Assembly (NCBI GenBank): GCA_003194525.1
Contig: NBIV01000144.1
Span: 1-64,000 of the forward strand
Direction of reading: 5' to 3'
Origin: Gracilariopsis chorda
Taxonomy: Eukaryota; Rhodophyta; Florideophyceae; Gracilariales; Gracilariaceae
DNA length: 64,000 nucleotides
Both the position numbers and the translations under genes were made by a program. Positions 56,709-64,000 of this stretch are shown here, piece after piece (the stretch's first letter is position 1; every line of letters begins with the position of its first letter). The notes under the pieces are model-generated. The model saw nothing but the letters and a program-made list of their open reading frames with translations, was not told the origin of the DNA and made no database searches.

Positions 56709-59432
56709 ATGATAGCCCTCGCTATCCTTCACTCGTTGTCAGTGTCTGCGGCCTTGCATAGCATGCACCAGTCCACGAGCCAGCGCAAAACGGTCGGCAT
56801 CACCTGCTCCACTTCATCCCCGTGCGCCATAATAATTACGCTCCCGCATTTCGCTCTCCAACAACCCCTTTGCTCCCCTTTCTCCTTCCAATCCTTCAAC
56901 TCTCCTTCCCGCACCATGTTCCCCTGTTGCTACCCTCGCTGCTCCTTCCACGGCCGCACCACATACTCTCTTCAGAGTCACCAACGCAGGTGCCCCCATC
57001 GCCTCACCGCCAACAAGCGTTCCTCCTCCACAGCCACCGCTCCAGTTCAGTTCCCTCCCAGGACCAAGAAGCGAAAATCCGTTCTCAACCTCTCCATCAA
57101 TTCTCCTCCCCTTCCCTCTCACCGTCCTTCCGACAACGTCCCCCTCGCCGATGATGATCCATATGAACTTCAACAGGCTTCCCTCTCTCTTCAAACCCAA
57201 GACGCTTACCATATCGCAAGTCACGCCATCGGCTCCGTCTCCTCCTCAAACCCCCTTCTCCCGCCCCCTTCTCGTTCCCCTTCCCCTCTCGCCGACAACC
57301 CTCATCTCGAACAACTCGTCCTCTACATCTCCTCCATCGCATCCTCCGTCAGCACCCGCAAAGCAGACGAGCTCATCTCCATCCTCAACCATCCAGACTT
57401 CTCCAAGTCCTCCTTCCAGACCTCCATCTCCTCCGCCAGGCAGTGCCTCGCACTGCAAGAGGACCTCTTCAAGCAACGCATCAGCTCCAACGGCTTCATC
57501 CCTTCCACCATCACAGACAAGCGCAACACCTTCTCCGCAACCCTCTTCCAGAAACGTGCCATCGACGTCCTCAAGCAACAACTCGCACTCGCACACCTCA
57601 ACAACACCTTCTTCCAGCCGGTATCTCAATCTTCCTCATCTTCTTCGTCTTCTGGTCACCCGGATTTCGCACATCCCATGGCTGCAGCCCTCGGAAAGAA
57701 AGTCGTCCCAGCCATCAAACAGGAAATTATGCAGTCCCCCGTCGATGACATCGTCTGGCACACCCCCCAGGAAACCGGTATCGAATCATTCATCGGCCTC
57801 GTCCAGCTCTACTCGGACAAGTCCGCAACCTCCCTGAAAAGCTCCTCCGTCAATTCCTACCCCCTCCACGTCACGTTTCTCAACTTCTCCGATGCCCTCC
57901 GCCGAAAGTGTATATCCGAAAATCTCACACTCCTCGGATACCTTCCAACCTCCTTCTCCCCGTTTAGCGCCTTCGACGACGGCGGCGACTACGTCCCGAA
58001 ATCATCCTCCAACATCCCACGCGAGACCAAAATGAACCTCATTCAGCGCGCCATCTCTACCATCCTCAACCCACTCCTCACCTCTGCGCTCCCAGGATTC
58101 TCCTTCCGTGACGCTCACGGTGTCCTCCGCCACTGCCACCCCATCCTCGCCAGCTATTGCGCAGACATCCCCGAAGCAAAGGACATCCTCGCCATCTCCC
58201 ACGGAACACGGCCGCAGCACCCTTGCCCGAGATGCACCGTCCCTCGGGAACACCTCTTCCTCAATACAGATCCCATCCCCTTCCGCACACAACTCCAAAC
58301 TCGAACCAATCGCAGACAGCACACCTGCCTTCTCCGCGAATCCGAGGAAGCGCAACTCGCCCGGAAACCAAAAGTGGCACGCACCAAAAAAGAAGAGGCA
58401 GCAACAGCACTTCATTCTCTCTCCCTCGCAAAGTACACTTCTCTCTTCGAATCATACCCCATCTTCAACATCACTCCGCTTCTCTCTTCTTATAACATCT
58501 TCGCCTTCGAGCCACTGCATAACTTCCACCTCGGCGTCTCTAAACTCATCAAAGCCACCGCAATCGAACGTCTCCGATCCGATTCCCTCTTCTCCATTGT
58601 CGGTCCCAGCAAATCCAAGAGATCCTTCCAATCCATCCGCACCTCCATCCTCAAACACTCCAACTCCATTCTTGCGGCCATCGAAAAAGATTCCCCTGCA
58701 ACTGGACTCCACATAGACTTCTCCACCTCCGACAACGCTCAAGCTCTTAACGGCTTCTTCACCACAGAAGGACTCCGTGGAATGCTCGAAGCAAAAGATT
58801 ACCGCGCACTCGACATGGTATTCCCCTTCATCGGAGCATTCTTCGACAGATGCTGCAACGAAATCGACTCCTCCCCAATCACTTCCGTCTTCACCAAGTA
58901 CACAGATCTCGTTCTCTACGCCATGCGATACAACTCCACTTCCGAATGGACCGAAGACTCTCTCAAATCACTCGAACGACAGATCAGATCCTTCAAACTC
59001 ACAGCCACCACCGTCCTCGGACCCTACCACTCTTCGCACATCTGTACCCTCAAGTTCCATCTCCTCGATCACATCGTCGACGACATACGTAGATACGGAG
59101 GTCTGCACTTCAACGACGCAGGCATATTCGAACATGCCCACGTCCTCTTCAAATCTCACTACTCCAAGACATCCAAACATTCTCCAATTCCTCATGGTGC
59201 CGTTCCCTCACTCTCTCCCATGCCACCCCAATTATGTTCTCCAGAGCAAGCGGGAGATACTCACCAAACAAATTTGAAAACAATAACTGTCGTTTTCCTC
59301 CACGGCCCACATTCGTGTCCAACGCAGTCAAAACACATCCGATCCAAGCATCCAAGCGTGCCAAATGCATCACAGTTCCATCCACATAATCTGTCTTCCC
59401 TTCGCCTCCCGGTACCACCTCATATCCCATAA
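56709..59432 (+). CDS. large transposase-like protein (CMC/Plavaka-like)
   Basis: ATG at 56709 (907 residues). A more natural start may be Met70 at 56916, directly before a zinc finger 'FPCCYPRCSFHGR' with two spaced His/Cys. A Ser/Pro-rich linker follows. The conserved core has 'FSFRDAHGVLRHCHPILASY', 'ADIPEAKDIL', a CPRC knuckle 'HPCPRCTVPREHLF', 'FEPLHNFHLGVSKLI' and near the end 'FEHAHVLFKSHYSKTSK'. This series resembles the DDE transposases of Plavaka/CACTA-type elements. The last 90 codons are antisense to a minus-strand gene and low-complexity, so the true C-terminus is probably near 59.17 kb or spliced. The gene is strongly pyrimidine-rich on its coding strand. No frame break in the core. 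Confidence 0.65.
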   Translation: MIALAILHSLSVSAALHSMHQSTSQRKTVGITCSTSSPCAIIITLPHFALQQPLCSPFSFQSFNSPSRTMFPCCYPRCSFHGRTTYSLQSHQRRCPHRLTANKRSSSTATAPVQFPPRTKKRKSVLNLSINSPPLPSHRPSDNVPLADDDPYELQQASLSLQTQDAYHIASHAIGSVSSSNPLLPPPSRSPSPLADNPHLEQLVLYISSIASSVSTRKADELISILNHPDFSKSSFQTSISSARQCLALQEDLFKQRISSNGFIPSTITDKRNTFSATLFQKRAIDVLKQQLALAHLNNTFFQPVSQSSSSSSSSGHPDFAHPMAAALGKKVVPAIKQEIMQSPVDDIVWHTPQETGIESFIGLVQLYSDKSATSLKSSSVNSYPLHVTFLNFSDALRRKCISENLTLLGYLPTSFSPFSAFDDGGDYVPKSSSNIPRETKMNLIQRAISTILNPLLTSALPGFSFRDAHGVLRHCHPILASYCADIPEAKDILAISHGTRPQHPCPRCTVPREHLFLNTDPIPFRTQLQTRTNRRQHTCLLRESEEAQLARKPKVARTKKEEAATALHSLSLAKYTSLFESYPIFNITPLLSSYNIFAFEPLHNFHLGVSKLIKATAIERLRSDSLFSIVGPSKSKRSFQSIRTSILKHSNSILAAIEKDSPATGLHIDFSTSDNAQALNGFFTTEGLRGMLEAKDYRALDMVFPFIGAFFDRCCNEIDSSPITSVFTKYTDLVLYAMRYNSTSEWTEDSLKSLERQIRSFKLTATTVLGPYHSSHICTLKFHLLDHIVDDIRRYGGLHFNDAGIFEHAHVLFKSHYSKTSKHSPIPHGAVPSLSPMPPQLCSPEQAGDTHQTNLKTITVVFLHGPHSCPTQSKHIRSKHPSVPNASQFHPHNLSSLRLPVPPHIP

Positions 59433-59751
59433 ACTCTGCCAGCACTTCTACCGCAGCTCCGTTCTTAAAGTACATGTCCTCCCCACCAAAGTCCCTTAAC
59501 CTTCGAGCAACTTGAAATCCAGAATATGTAAGATCGTCAATCGCACTCATTCTCCATGCACATAAGATTCGGCTCTTCTCTACCTCCTTTCCCATTAACT
59601 TGCTTCTCGCTTCCTCTAACTGCTTCTTCAATTCCACATCAAGCTCCGTCCCCTCCTGAGGTCTCACACGTCTTGCTATCAAGTCATACCCAAGTAGCGA
59701 AAACAACTTTTCCCGTGCCGCCCTAGGCCAGGTGAACGTTTCATCCGCACG
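59149..59751 (-). CDS. unassigned frame downstream of the methyltransferase-SET gene
   Basis: Open for 201 codons on the minus strand, overlapping the end of the methyltransferase frame by 73 bases in another phase, and without an ATG at its start. It reads 'TWPRAAREKLFSLLGYDLIA', a charged coiled stretch, 'YSGFQVARRLRDFGGEDMYF' and 'LFGEYLPLALENIIGVAWER'. I do not recognise it. It may be a C-terminal extension of the upstream protein reached by splicing or a frameshift, or a separate gene. It is antisense to the last third-kilobase of the transposase frame. Confidence 0.5.
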   Translation of the reverse strand, partial: RADETFTWPRAAREKLFSLLGYDLIARRVRPQEGTELDVELKKQLEEARSKLMGKEVEKSRILCAWRMSAIDDLTYSGFQVARRLRDFGGEDMYFKNGAAVEVLAEFMGYEVVPGGEGKTDYVDGTVMHLARLDAWIGCVLTALDTNVGRGGKRQLLFSNLFGEYLPLALENIIGVAWERVRERHHEELENVWMSWSSEI

Positions 59752-61466
59752 TTAGCCTCACGCTTTTTCACAAGGCCATCTACCGTAGCATCTAAGTCCT
59801 TATCGCCTTCGACATACTTAGGGTCGTTAATATACCCTGCAACACAAAACGGAGCTGGAACAACCCAAAGAATCGGGTTGGTTTGTTTTCCATGGTTCAG
59901 TGTTCTCCGATGAGGTAGTGCAGAGAACTGATGCCCATGAACATCCACCTCCACCGCATATTTTCGAAAGCGATCCTTCGTCACACCCATAACTCCGTCC
60001 CCGTAGGTCTTGTGCACTTCTTTACGGTTCGTCAGATCATGATACACGAGTGTCCCATAGAAGTAGCACACTACCTCCCCTACAGCAATTCGACGAGTTG
60101 CAAACACTCCAACACCAGCGTTATCGTGGCGAATAGTAGACTTGCTGATTCGTAGTCCATAATGCACAGCTTCCGTTGCCAGCAGCGAGTTCATGTTCTC
60201 CAGATTCATCCTACCCTGCAGCACGCTAGGCCATTGATCGAAGGTCCTGCTCTTACCCAATTTGGCTACCTCTTCACTTCTCCACAGCGTCGACAGGAAC
60301 TGGACGACGTGTGGGGGAAGCATCTGGTACGGAGAAAAGCCATTGACTGCCTTCCATAACAAGGTATGCCTCAATCTGCCCATTGGAAATGCGATGACAA
60401 CAGTATGGGCCATCTTCCTGAGCTCTTGGTTCTTCTCAAGATTGGTGTTTCCCTCCCGGATTATAGAAGCAAAACGAACAATAGCAGCATGCTTTGCGTG
60501 TTCAAAGCAAGCTTTATCGTCTTCACATCCTACAAATATCCGGTGCTTCGGCAGTTCCATGCATGCCATCGCTGTAGAGAACGTCCCCGCAAAGAGGTCA
60601 ACCACTAGGTCTCCTGGCTGACTAAACCTGCAAATGAGTTCCTTCAGCAATGCCCTACACTTCTGTTCCGGTCGCACCTTTTTCCTCGTAGTGATTCTCT
60701 CCGAGTTTGTCACATTCCATAGCAGAGTTTCGCCATAAGACATAGGCGGCACCTGGTCTATGATTGCGTGATATGCCGGGTAGCGTGAAGGGATAAAATT
60801 AAAGTTCTCATAGTTCACCATTCTGTGCTGTTGGGAATACGGGACCCCAGAGCGCACTGCATGTACGGCATACTCCGACGTCTGGTACAGCCGACAGCTC
60901 CGCCTTCCCGGATTACCCATCGAGTTCCCCATGGATCGTACGAACTGGAGGGGTTGTTCGTCCACGACAAAAGAAAAACGAGTTGTGCCAGAGTCATCTG
61001 TGTACGTAACACTCCGCAGCACCTCCCGCCACTTCTGTATCTGATCCCACGAGCAGAACAATATAACATGCCCACCGGGACGTAGCAACTTTGAAATTCT
61101 TTTCCCTGCCCGGGCCATGGTCTTCTCGGTGAGAACATCATGACCACTGTTCTCCCGATTACGCTCCGCACGAGTCCCATATGGGGGATCCGAAAGCACG
61201 AACTGTACCCTTCCTTCAATGGATAGTTCGCTGTCCCCGGACTTGTTGTCGTCGACTTCGACAAGGTCTTGGAAACTGCAGTTGTGAAGACGGAAGCTGC
61301 GGGACATCTGCCTCTCACAGTACTCGTACGACATCAACTGATCTAAAGTCTTCGGATACGGTGGAGGTTGAACACCAGTCTCCTTCACGCTGTACGTCAG
61401 TCTCTGAGACAATGTCGTTGTCTGCAGACCAGTAGTAGCTCTTGGAGCAGCCACACTCTCCACCAC
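59679..61466 (-). CDS. beta-class DNA amino-methyltransferase fused to a SET-like domain
   Basis: The frame is open from 61499. 61466 is GTG and the first ATG is 61334. About 595 residues. The N-terminal half is an S-adenosylmethionine-dependent N6-adenine/N4-cytosine methyltransferase: catalytic 'VLSDPPYGTR' (residues 93-96), 'LLRPGGHVILF', a 'RPEQKC' motif (265-270, cf. HPTQKP) and motif I 'VVDLFAGTFSTAM' (about 288-300). DPPY before motif I is the beta order (Pfam PF01555 type, bacterial origin). Residues of about 440-575 look like a SET domain: 'DNAGVGVFATRRIAVGEVVC', 'FYGTLVYHD' and 'VAGYINDPKYV'. The usual C-terminal GEEL/Tyr segment is not visible in this frame. A TTTTCTGAACAG acceptor-like site precedes the frame, so a short 5' exon is likely. 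Confidence 0.82.
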   Translation of the reverse strand: MVESVAAPRATTGLQTTTLSQRLTYSVKETGVQPPPYPKTLDQLMSYEYCERQMSRSFRLHNCSFQDLVEVDDNKSGDSELSIEGRVQFVLSDPPYGTRAERNRENSGHDVLTEKTMARAGKRISKLLRPGGHVILFCSWDQIQKWREVLRSVTYTDDSGTTRFSFVVDEQPLQFVRSMGNSMGNPGRRSCRLYQTSEYAVHAVRSGVPYSQQHRMVNYENFNFIPSRYPAYHAIIDQVPPMSYGETLLWNVTNSERITTRKKVRPEQKCRALLKELICRFSQPGDLVVDLFAGTFSTAMACMELPKHRIFVGCEDDKACFEHAKHAAIVRFASIIREGNTNLEKNQELRKMAHTVVIAFPMGRLRHTLLWKAVNGFSPYQMLPPHVVQFLSTLWRSEEVAKLGKSRTFDQWPSVLQGRMNLENMNSLLATEAVHYGLRISKSTIRHDNAGVGVFATRRIAVGEVVCYFYGTLVYHDLTNRKEVHKTYGDGVMGVTKDRFRKYAVEVDVHGHQFSALPHRRTLNHGKQTNPILWVVPAPFCVAGYINDPKYVEGDKDLDATVDGLVKKREANVRMKRSPGLGRHGKSCFRYLGMT

Positions 61467-61500
61467 CTCTTCGACCTCATTATCCCCACCCAGCTGTTCA

Positions 61501-61617
61501 GAAAATCAAAAAATTAGTGTAAAATGAACCATGCATCTTCCGCCTATGACCTACTAGGTCGTACCGCAGATGTCCGTTCATTCCAGACACTAATTTTAAA
61601 CTAATTTTTTGATTTTC
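61501..61617. repeat. MITE-like inverted repeat, 117 bp
   Basis: 25-nt arms GAAAATCAAAAAATTAGTGTA... and its inverted copy (61593-61617) differ at one position. The loop holds an inner GACCTACTAGGTC palindrome. No clear target duplication. The element lies exactly at the 5' edge of the methyltransferase frame. Confidence 0.75.
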
Positions 61618-61637
61618 GGAACTGCTGGCCGCCACAT

Positions 61638-61723
61638 GGTGGAGGTCCGTGGACCGGAGTGTCGTGGCGCTTCATCAGGCGCCTGATGAAGCGCCACGAC
61701 ACTCCGGTCCACGGACCTCCACC
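61638..61723. repeat. perfect 86-bp palindrome
   Basis: Two 43-nt arms with no spacer, centred between 61680 and 61681 (core TCAGGCGCCTGA), without a mismatch that I can find. Strong cruciform or hairpin potential. Confidence 0.92.
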
Positions 61724-62026
61724 CCCAAAAACAAACTTCGAATACCAATGCAAAATCATTACAGGTGCATTGCAGCGCCGCCTAAATGAACTTAATGGTT
61801 GTCAGGAAACGTCTTCAATACCATGTATTTCAAAAGTATAGATGCTCACGTCGCCTGAACCGAGCAGACGTGATCACGAGAGCATCTTACGCGACTGGGT
61901 GCCACGAAAACTTGATCACGCGAACGCTTCAAGATTGCAGCGTGGTTCTCGGCCGGAATAAGAGTTCTACGAAGACGAAGAAGCATTGTCCCAGGAAATC
62001 CGCTTCGCTGCGAAGGCCTGACATAG

Positions 62027-62890
62027 AAATGCCGACTACGCGAGGAAAAGCGAAAAGCATGGGCTTGGTGCGCATATGCGTTTCTGTTTTCATTAGCCAT
62101 TGGTGCTCTTTATGGGGTATTGAAACCGCTTTTGATGCATTATGTGGTAGGGGATGTTCGAATGTCTCCGAAGATGTTGATTGTGGTAATTCTGGAGACT
62201 GTTTTGCATTTGTTTATCTTCGATATGGTGTTGGCATTGCATAGAAGGCATTTTGGTTCATTGGCATACGTACCTTTGCGGGACAGCCAGCGAATGGCAC
62301 GGATTTCTGTGATTCGAAACAGACTACTTGGATTCACGATGGCAGGTCTTTTGCCGTTGAATGTTTGTATTTTTGTTGGCTATCACTTCTTGGAAGCGCC
62401 AATTTCGATTGGAATGGAACTTAGGACTGGTGCTCTTGCATTTTTCACTGGTGGTTTCATGTTTGGGGGTATGTCGTATGTGGTTGAACGGCTAACGATG
62501 TTTTTTGTGACTAGGGACAGCATTAACAATGAGAGAGAGCTCCCATATGTGCAGAGAGGTAGTGTTGGGCTGATTTTGGATGTGTGCAGGACCGTATACG
62601 GTGGTTTGAATAAGGTGCTTGGGTTTAGAGATGGTGTGGCTACTATGAGGCTCTATATCGGAAGGGTGTTCCCTGTTGTGTTTACCTACTTGATTTTCAC
62701 GTTCCTGAGCGATACTTCTTTGCACAAGGTAAGGGGACTCGCGCCTGTAGTGGAGAATACTATCTTTTTCGTGCTGCTTCTTTTGGGTATGGCTGTGGAT
62801 ATGGACTTGGAGTACCATTTTCGAAGGTATGTTGCGAATCTAGGAGAGCACTGTAGGCCTGTTGGTTCTCGTTTTGAACCATTTCTTTAG
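62027..62890 (+). CDS. multipass membrane protein, unknown family (5' end unresolved)
   Basis: Open frame of 288 codons beginning right after a CATAG splice-acceptor-like site. The first in-frame ATG (62135) would cut off a clear membrane helix ('AWCAYAFLFSLAIGALYGVL'), so an upstream exon is likely. About five to six hydrophobic segments follow ('LIVVILETVLHLFIFDMVLA', 'GFTMAGLLPLNVCIFVGYHF', 'GALAFFTGGFMFGGMSYVVE', 'VFPVVFTYLIFTFLSD', 'TIFFVLLLLGMAVDM'), with basic loops and a cytosolic-looking C-terminus. I do not recognise the family. No decay is visible. Confidence 0.65.
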   Translation, partial: KCRLREEKRKAWAWCAYAFLFSLAIGALYGVLKPLLMHYVVGDVRMSPKMLIVVILETVLHLFIFDMVLALHRRHFGSLAYVPLRDSQRMARISVIRNRLLGFTMAGLLPLNVCIFVGYHFLEAPISIGMELRTGALAFFTGGFMFGGMSYVVERLTMFFVTRDSINNERELPYVQRGSVGLILDVCRTVYGGLNKVLGFRDGVATMRLYIGRVFPVVFTYLIFTFLSDTSLHKVRGLAPVVENTIFFVLLLLGMAVDMDLEYHFRRYVANLGEHCRPVGSRFEPFL

Positions 62891-63132
62891 ACACGTTCGT
62901 AGTTCTACCTGTACATACCTAAGTTAGTGTGATAGAGTTGTAAACTGAAGGAAGTGTTAAACTAATGTCGTTCTAAATTTTTCGTTTCAGATTATTGGTG
63001 GGACACGACTCGGTGGGAAATGGCGCGAAAACGGGCGAGTGAAAAAATGCGGTTGGATAAGTACCTGGGGAGTGCTCGCTTGGTGGTTGGGTTAGGAACG
63101 GGAGCGCCGTTGTGGTGGGGCGTGTAGTAGCC

Positions 63133-63891
63133 ATGTCTAGCGAAGACGTGAATGATGAGGAGCTACTGGCGTTGTTGGATAAAGCGGAGAAGAGGGAGGT
63201 CCCCGAGACGCCTCCAAGGACGAAGAAGGAGGAGGAAGGGAAGGGTGATGGTGAAGAGGGCAAGGGAAGGAACGTTGTTGGGTTCGGGGAGCTTGGGGTT
63301 GGGACGATGATGGGAGGGGATGGGGGGGAGGGAAGTGAGGGCGAGGGAAGTCGAGGAGGACGGGGAGGAGGAGGAGGTGGGGCGGGGCGAATGAGTCGGT
63401 TTTACCGCGATGTGAAGAAACTGGTGAGGAGCGTGGGCGGAGGGCTTAAGGAGCGTTTGGATGAGTGTATCGAGGAGGTTGTGGTGGAGATGGGGGGGAT
63501 GGTGCTGAGTTCTTCAGAGGAAGGGGTGCCTATGGGTGCTGTGGCTGAGCTGCGTAGGAGGGCAAGGGAGGCTGGGGTGTGGGCGGAAATGCATGTCGAT
63601 GGGGTTGTGGCGTGTGTGGGTGAGGAGCTGAGGAGACTGTGGAAGGAGAAAGAGGAGATGCGTAGACGGGTTTTGGTGTTGGAGAAGCAACTTTTACTGG
63701 TTGGTAGGGCTGTGCATCTAATCGAGGAAATGCAGAAGAAGGTGTGTGATGCGGAAGGGAGAGCTGTTGTCGGGGAAGGCACTCCTGTTACTCCCGGTCG
63801 AGGGGCTGTAAGGAAGAGGTTGGAGGAGAAGGACGACGAAGGAATAGAAGGTGAGAGTCGGTTGAAGAGGAGGCGTGGAATGAGAGGATAA
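63133..63891 (+). CDS. acidic, Gly-rich coiled-coil protein with C-terminal basic tail
   Basis: ATG at 63133 gives 252 residues. It starts 'MSSEDVNDEELLALLDKAEK', an acidic helix, then a Lys/Glu region, a Gly/Arg-rich spacer, and a helical C-half with a predicted coiled coil ('LRRLWKEKEEMRRRVLVLEK'). It ends with a basic cluster ('LKRRRGMRG') that could be a nuclear localisation signal. I do not recognise the family. A DNA-repair or nuclear scaffold role is only a guess. It follows the membrane-protein gene by about 240 bp on the same strand. Confidence 0.65.
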   Translation: MSSEDVNDEELLALLDKAEKREVPETPPRTKKEEEGKGDGEEGKGRNVVGFGELGVGTMMGGDGGEGSEGEGSRGGRGGGGGGAGRMSRFYRDVKKLVRSVGGGLKERLDECIEEVVVEMGGMVLSSSEEGVPMGAVAELRRRAREAGVWAEMHVDGVVACVGEELRRLWKEKEEMRRRVLVLEKQLLLVGRAVHLIEEMQKKVCDAEGRAVVGEGTPVTPGRGAVRKRLEEKDDEGIEGESRLKRRRGMRG

Positions 63892-64000
63892 GGAGAAGAA
63901 GGATGGTAAGGATGGTAAGGGAGGTTTTATGTTTGGTGTTCAAGAGTGTGGGTGCCACCCAGTGAGGCTGAGAGAACAGTTGGGCTCCAAACTTTGACAA

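Noticed and set aside
57097-57629. Long minus-strand frames antisense to the transposase
   Set aside because: They are shadows of the pyrimidine-rich coding strand, with Glu/Gly/Val-rich low-complexity translations.
61786-62244. 152-codon plus frame overlapping the membrane-protein gene
   Set aside because: It is out of phase with the better-supported hydrophobic frame and has no domain.

Overview
The window looks like nuclear DNA of a phycobilisome-bearing alga. The best marker is a nuclear phycobilisome linker gene (34.0-35.6 kb, minus) with a transit-peptide-like start (Met-Ala-Phe). Single-exon or intron-poor host genes and mixed base composition make a red alga (Rhodophyta) the most likely source. 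A glaucophyte cannot be excluded from this window alone. Host genes recognised with confidence are an ER-type cyclophilin (four exons, one of them a 10-nt micro-exon), SRP72, glutamate 5-kinase with a PUA domain, a 51-residue STMP1-like mitochondrial micropeptide, the phycobilisome linker, and a three-finger C2H2 protein. A tandem pair of two-exon genes for secreted cysteine-rich proteins is also clear, although its function is unknown.

Layout. 0-7.4 kb: Ty3/gypsy chromovirus with its right LTR (the left end lies outside). 8.7-11.7 kb: hairpin-rich repeat units and a helicase fragment of a Helitron. 11.86-15.46 kb: the cysteine-rich gene pair. 15.5-21.8 kb: gene-poor, with dispersed inverted repeats. 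21.8-22.8 kb: cyclophilin. 22.8-26.6 kb: gene-poor. 26.7-36.4 kb: the main host-gene island (zinc finger, SRP72, STMP1-like, ProB, phycobilisome linker and a divergent secreted or plastid protein). 36.4-40 kb: no gene seen. 40-49 kb: Harbinger-like scrap, a nearly full-length but decayed Helitron on the minus strand, its hairpin repeats, and a solo LTR. 49.4-56 kb: Ty3-like and Ty1/copia fossils and an AT-rich island. 56.5-61.7 kb: a transposon-like unit. 62-63.9 kb: a multipass membrane protein and an acidic coiled-coil protein.

The most unusual locus is 56.5-61.7 kb. A large transposase-like gene on the plus strand converges with a minus-strand gene whose product combines a beta-class DNA amino-methyltransferase (DPPY motif before the motif I loop) with a SET-like domain. 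A second minus-strand open frame follows it. A 117-bp MITE-like inverted repeat and a perfect 86-bp palindrome lie just upstream of the methyltransferase. This arrangement suggests a mobile element carrying its own chromatin or DNA-modifying enzyme. The second unusual feature is a repeat cassette built from four successive hairpins, present in at least nine copies beside both Helitron loci.
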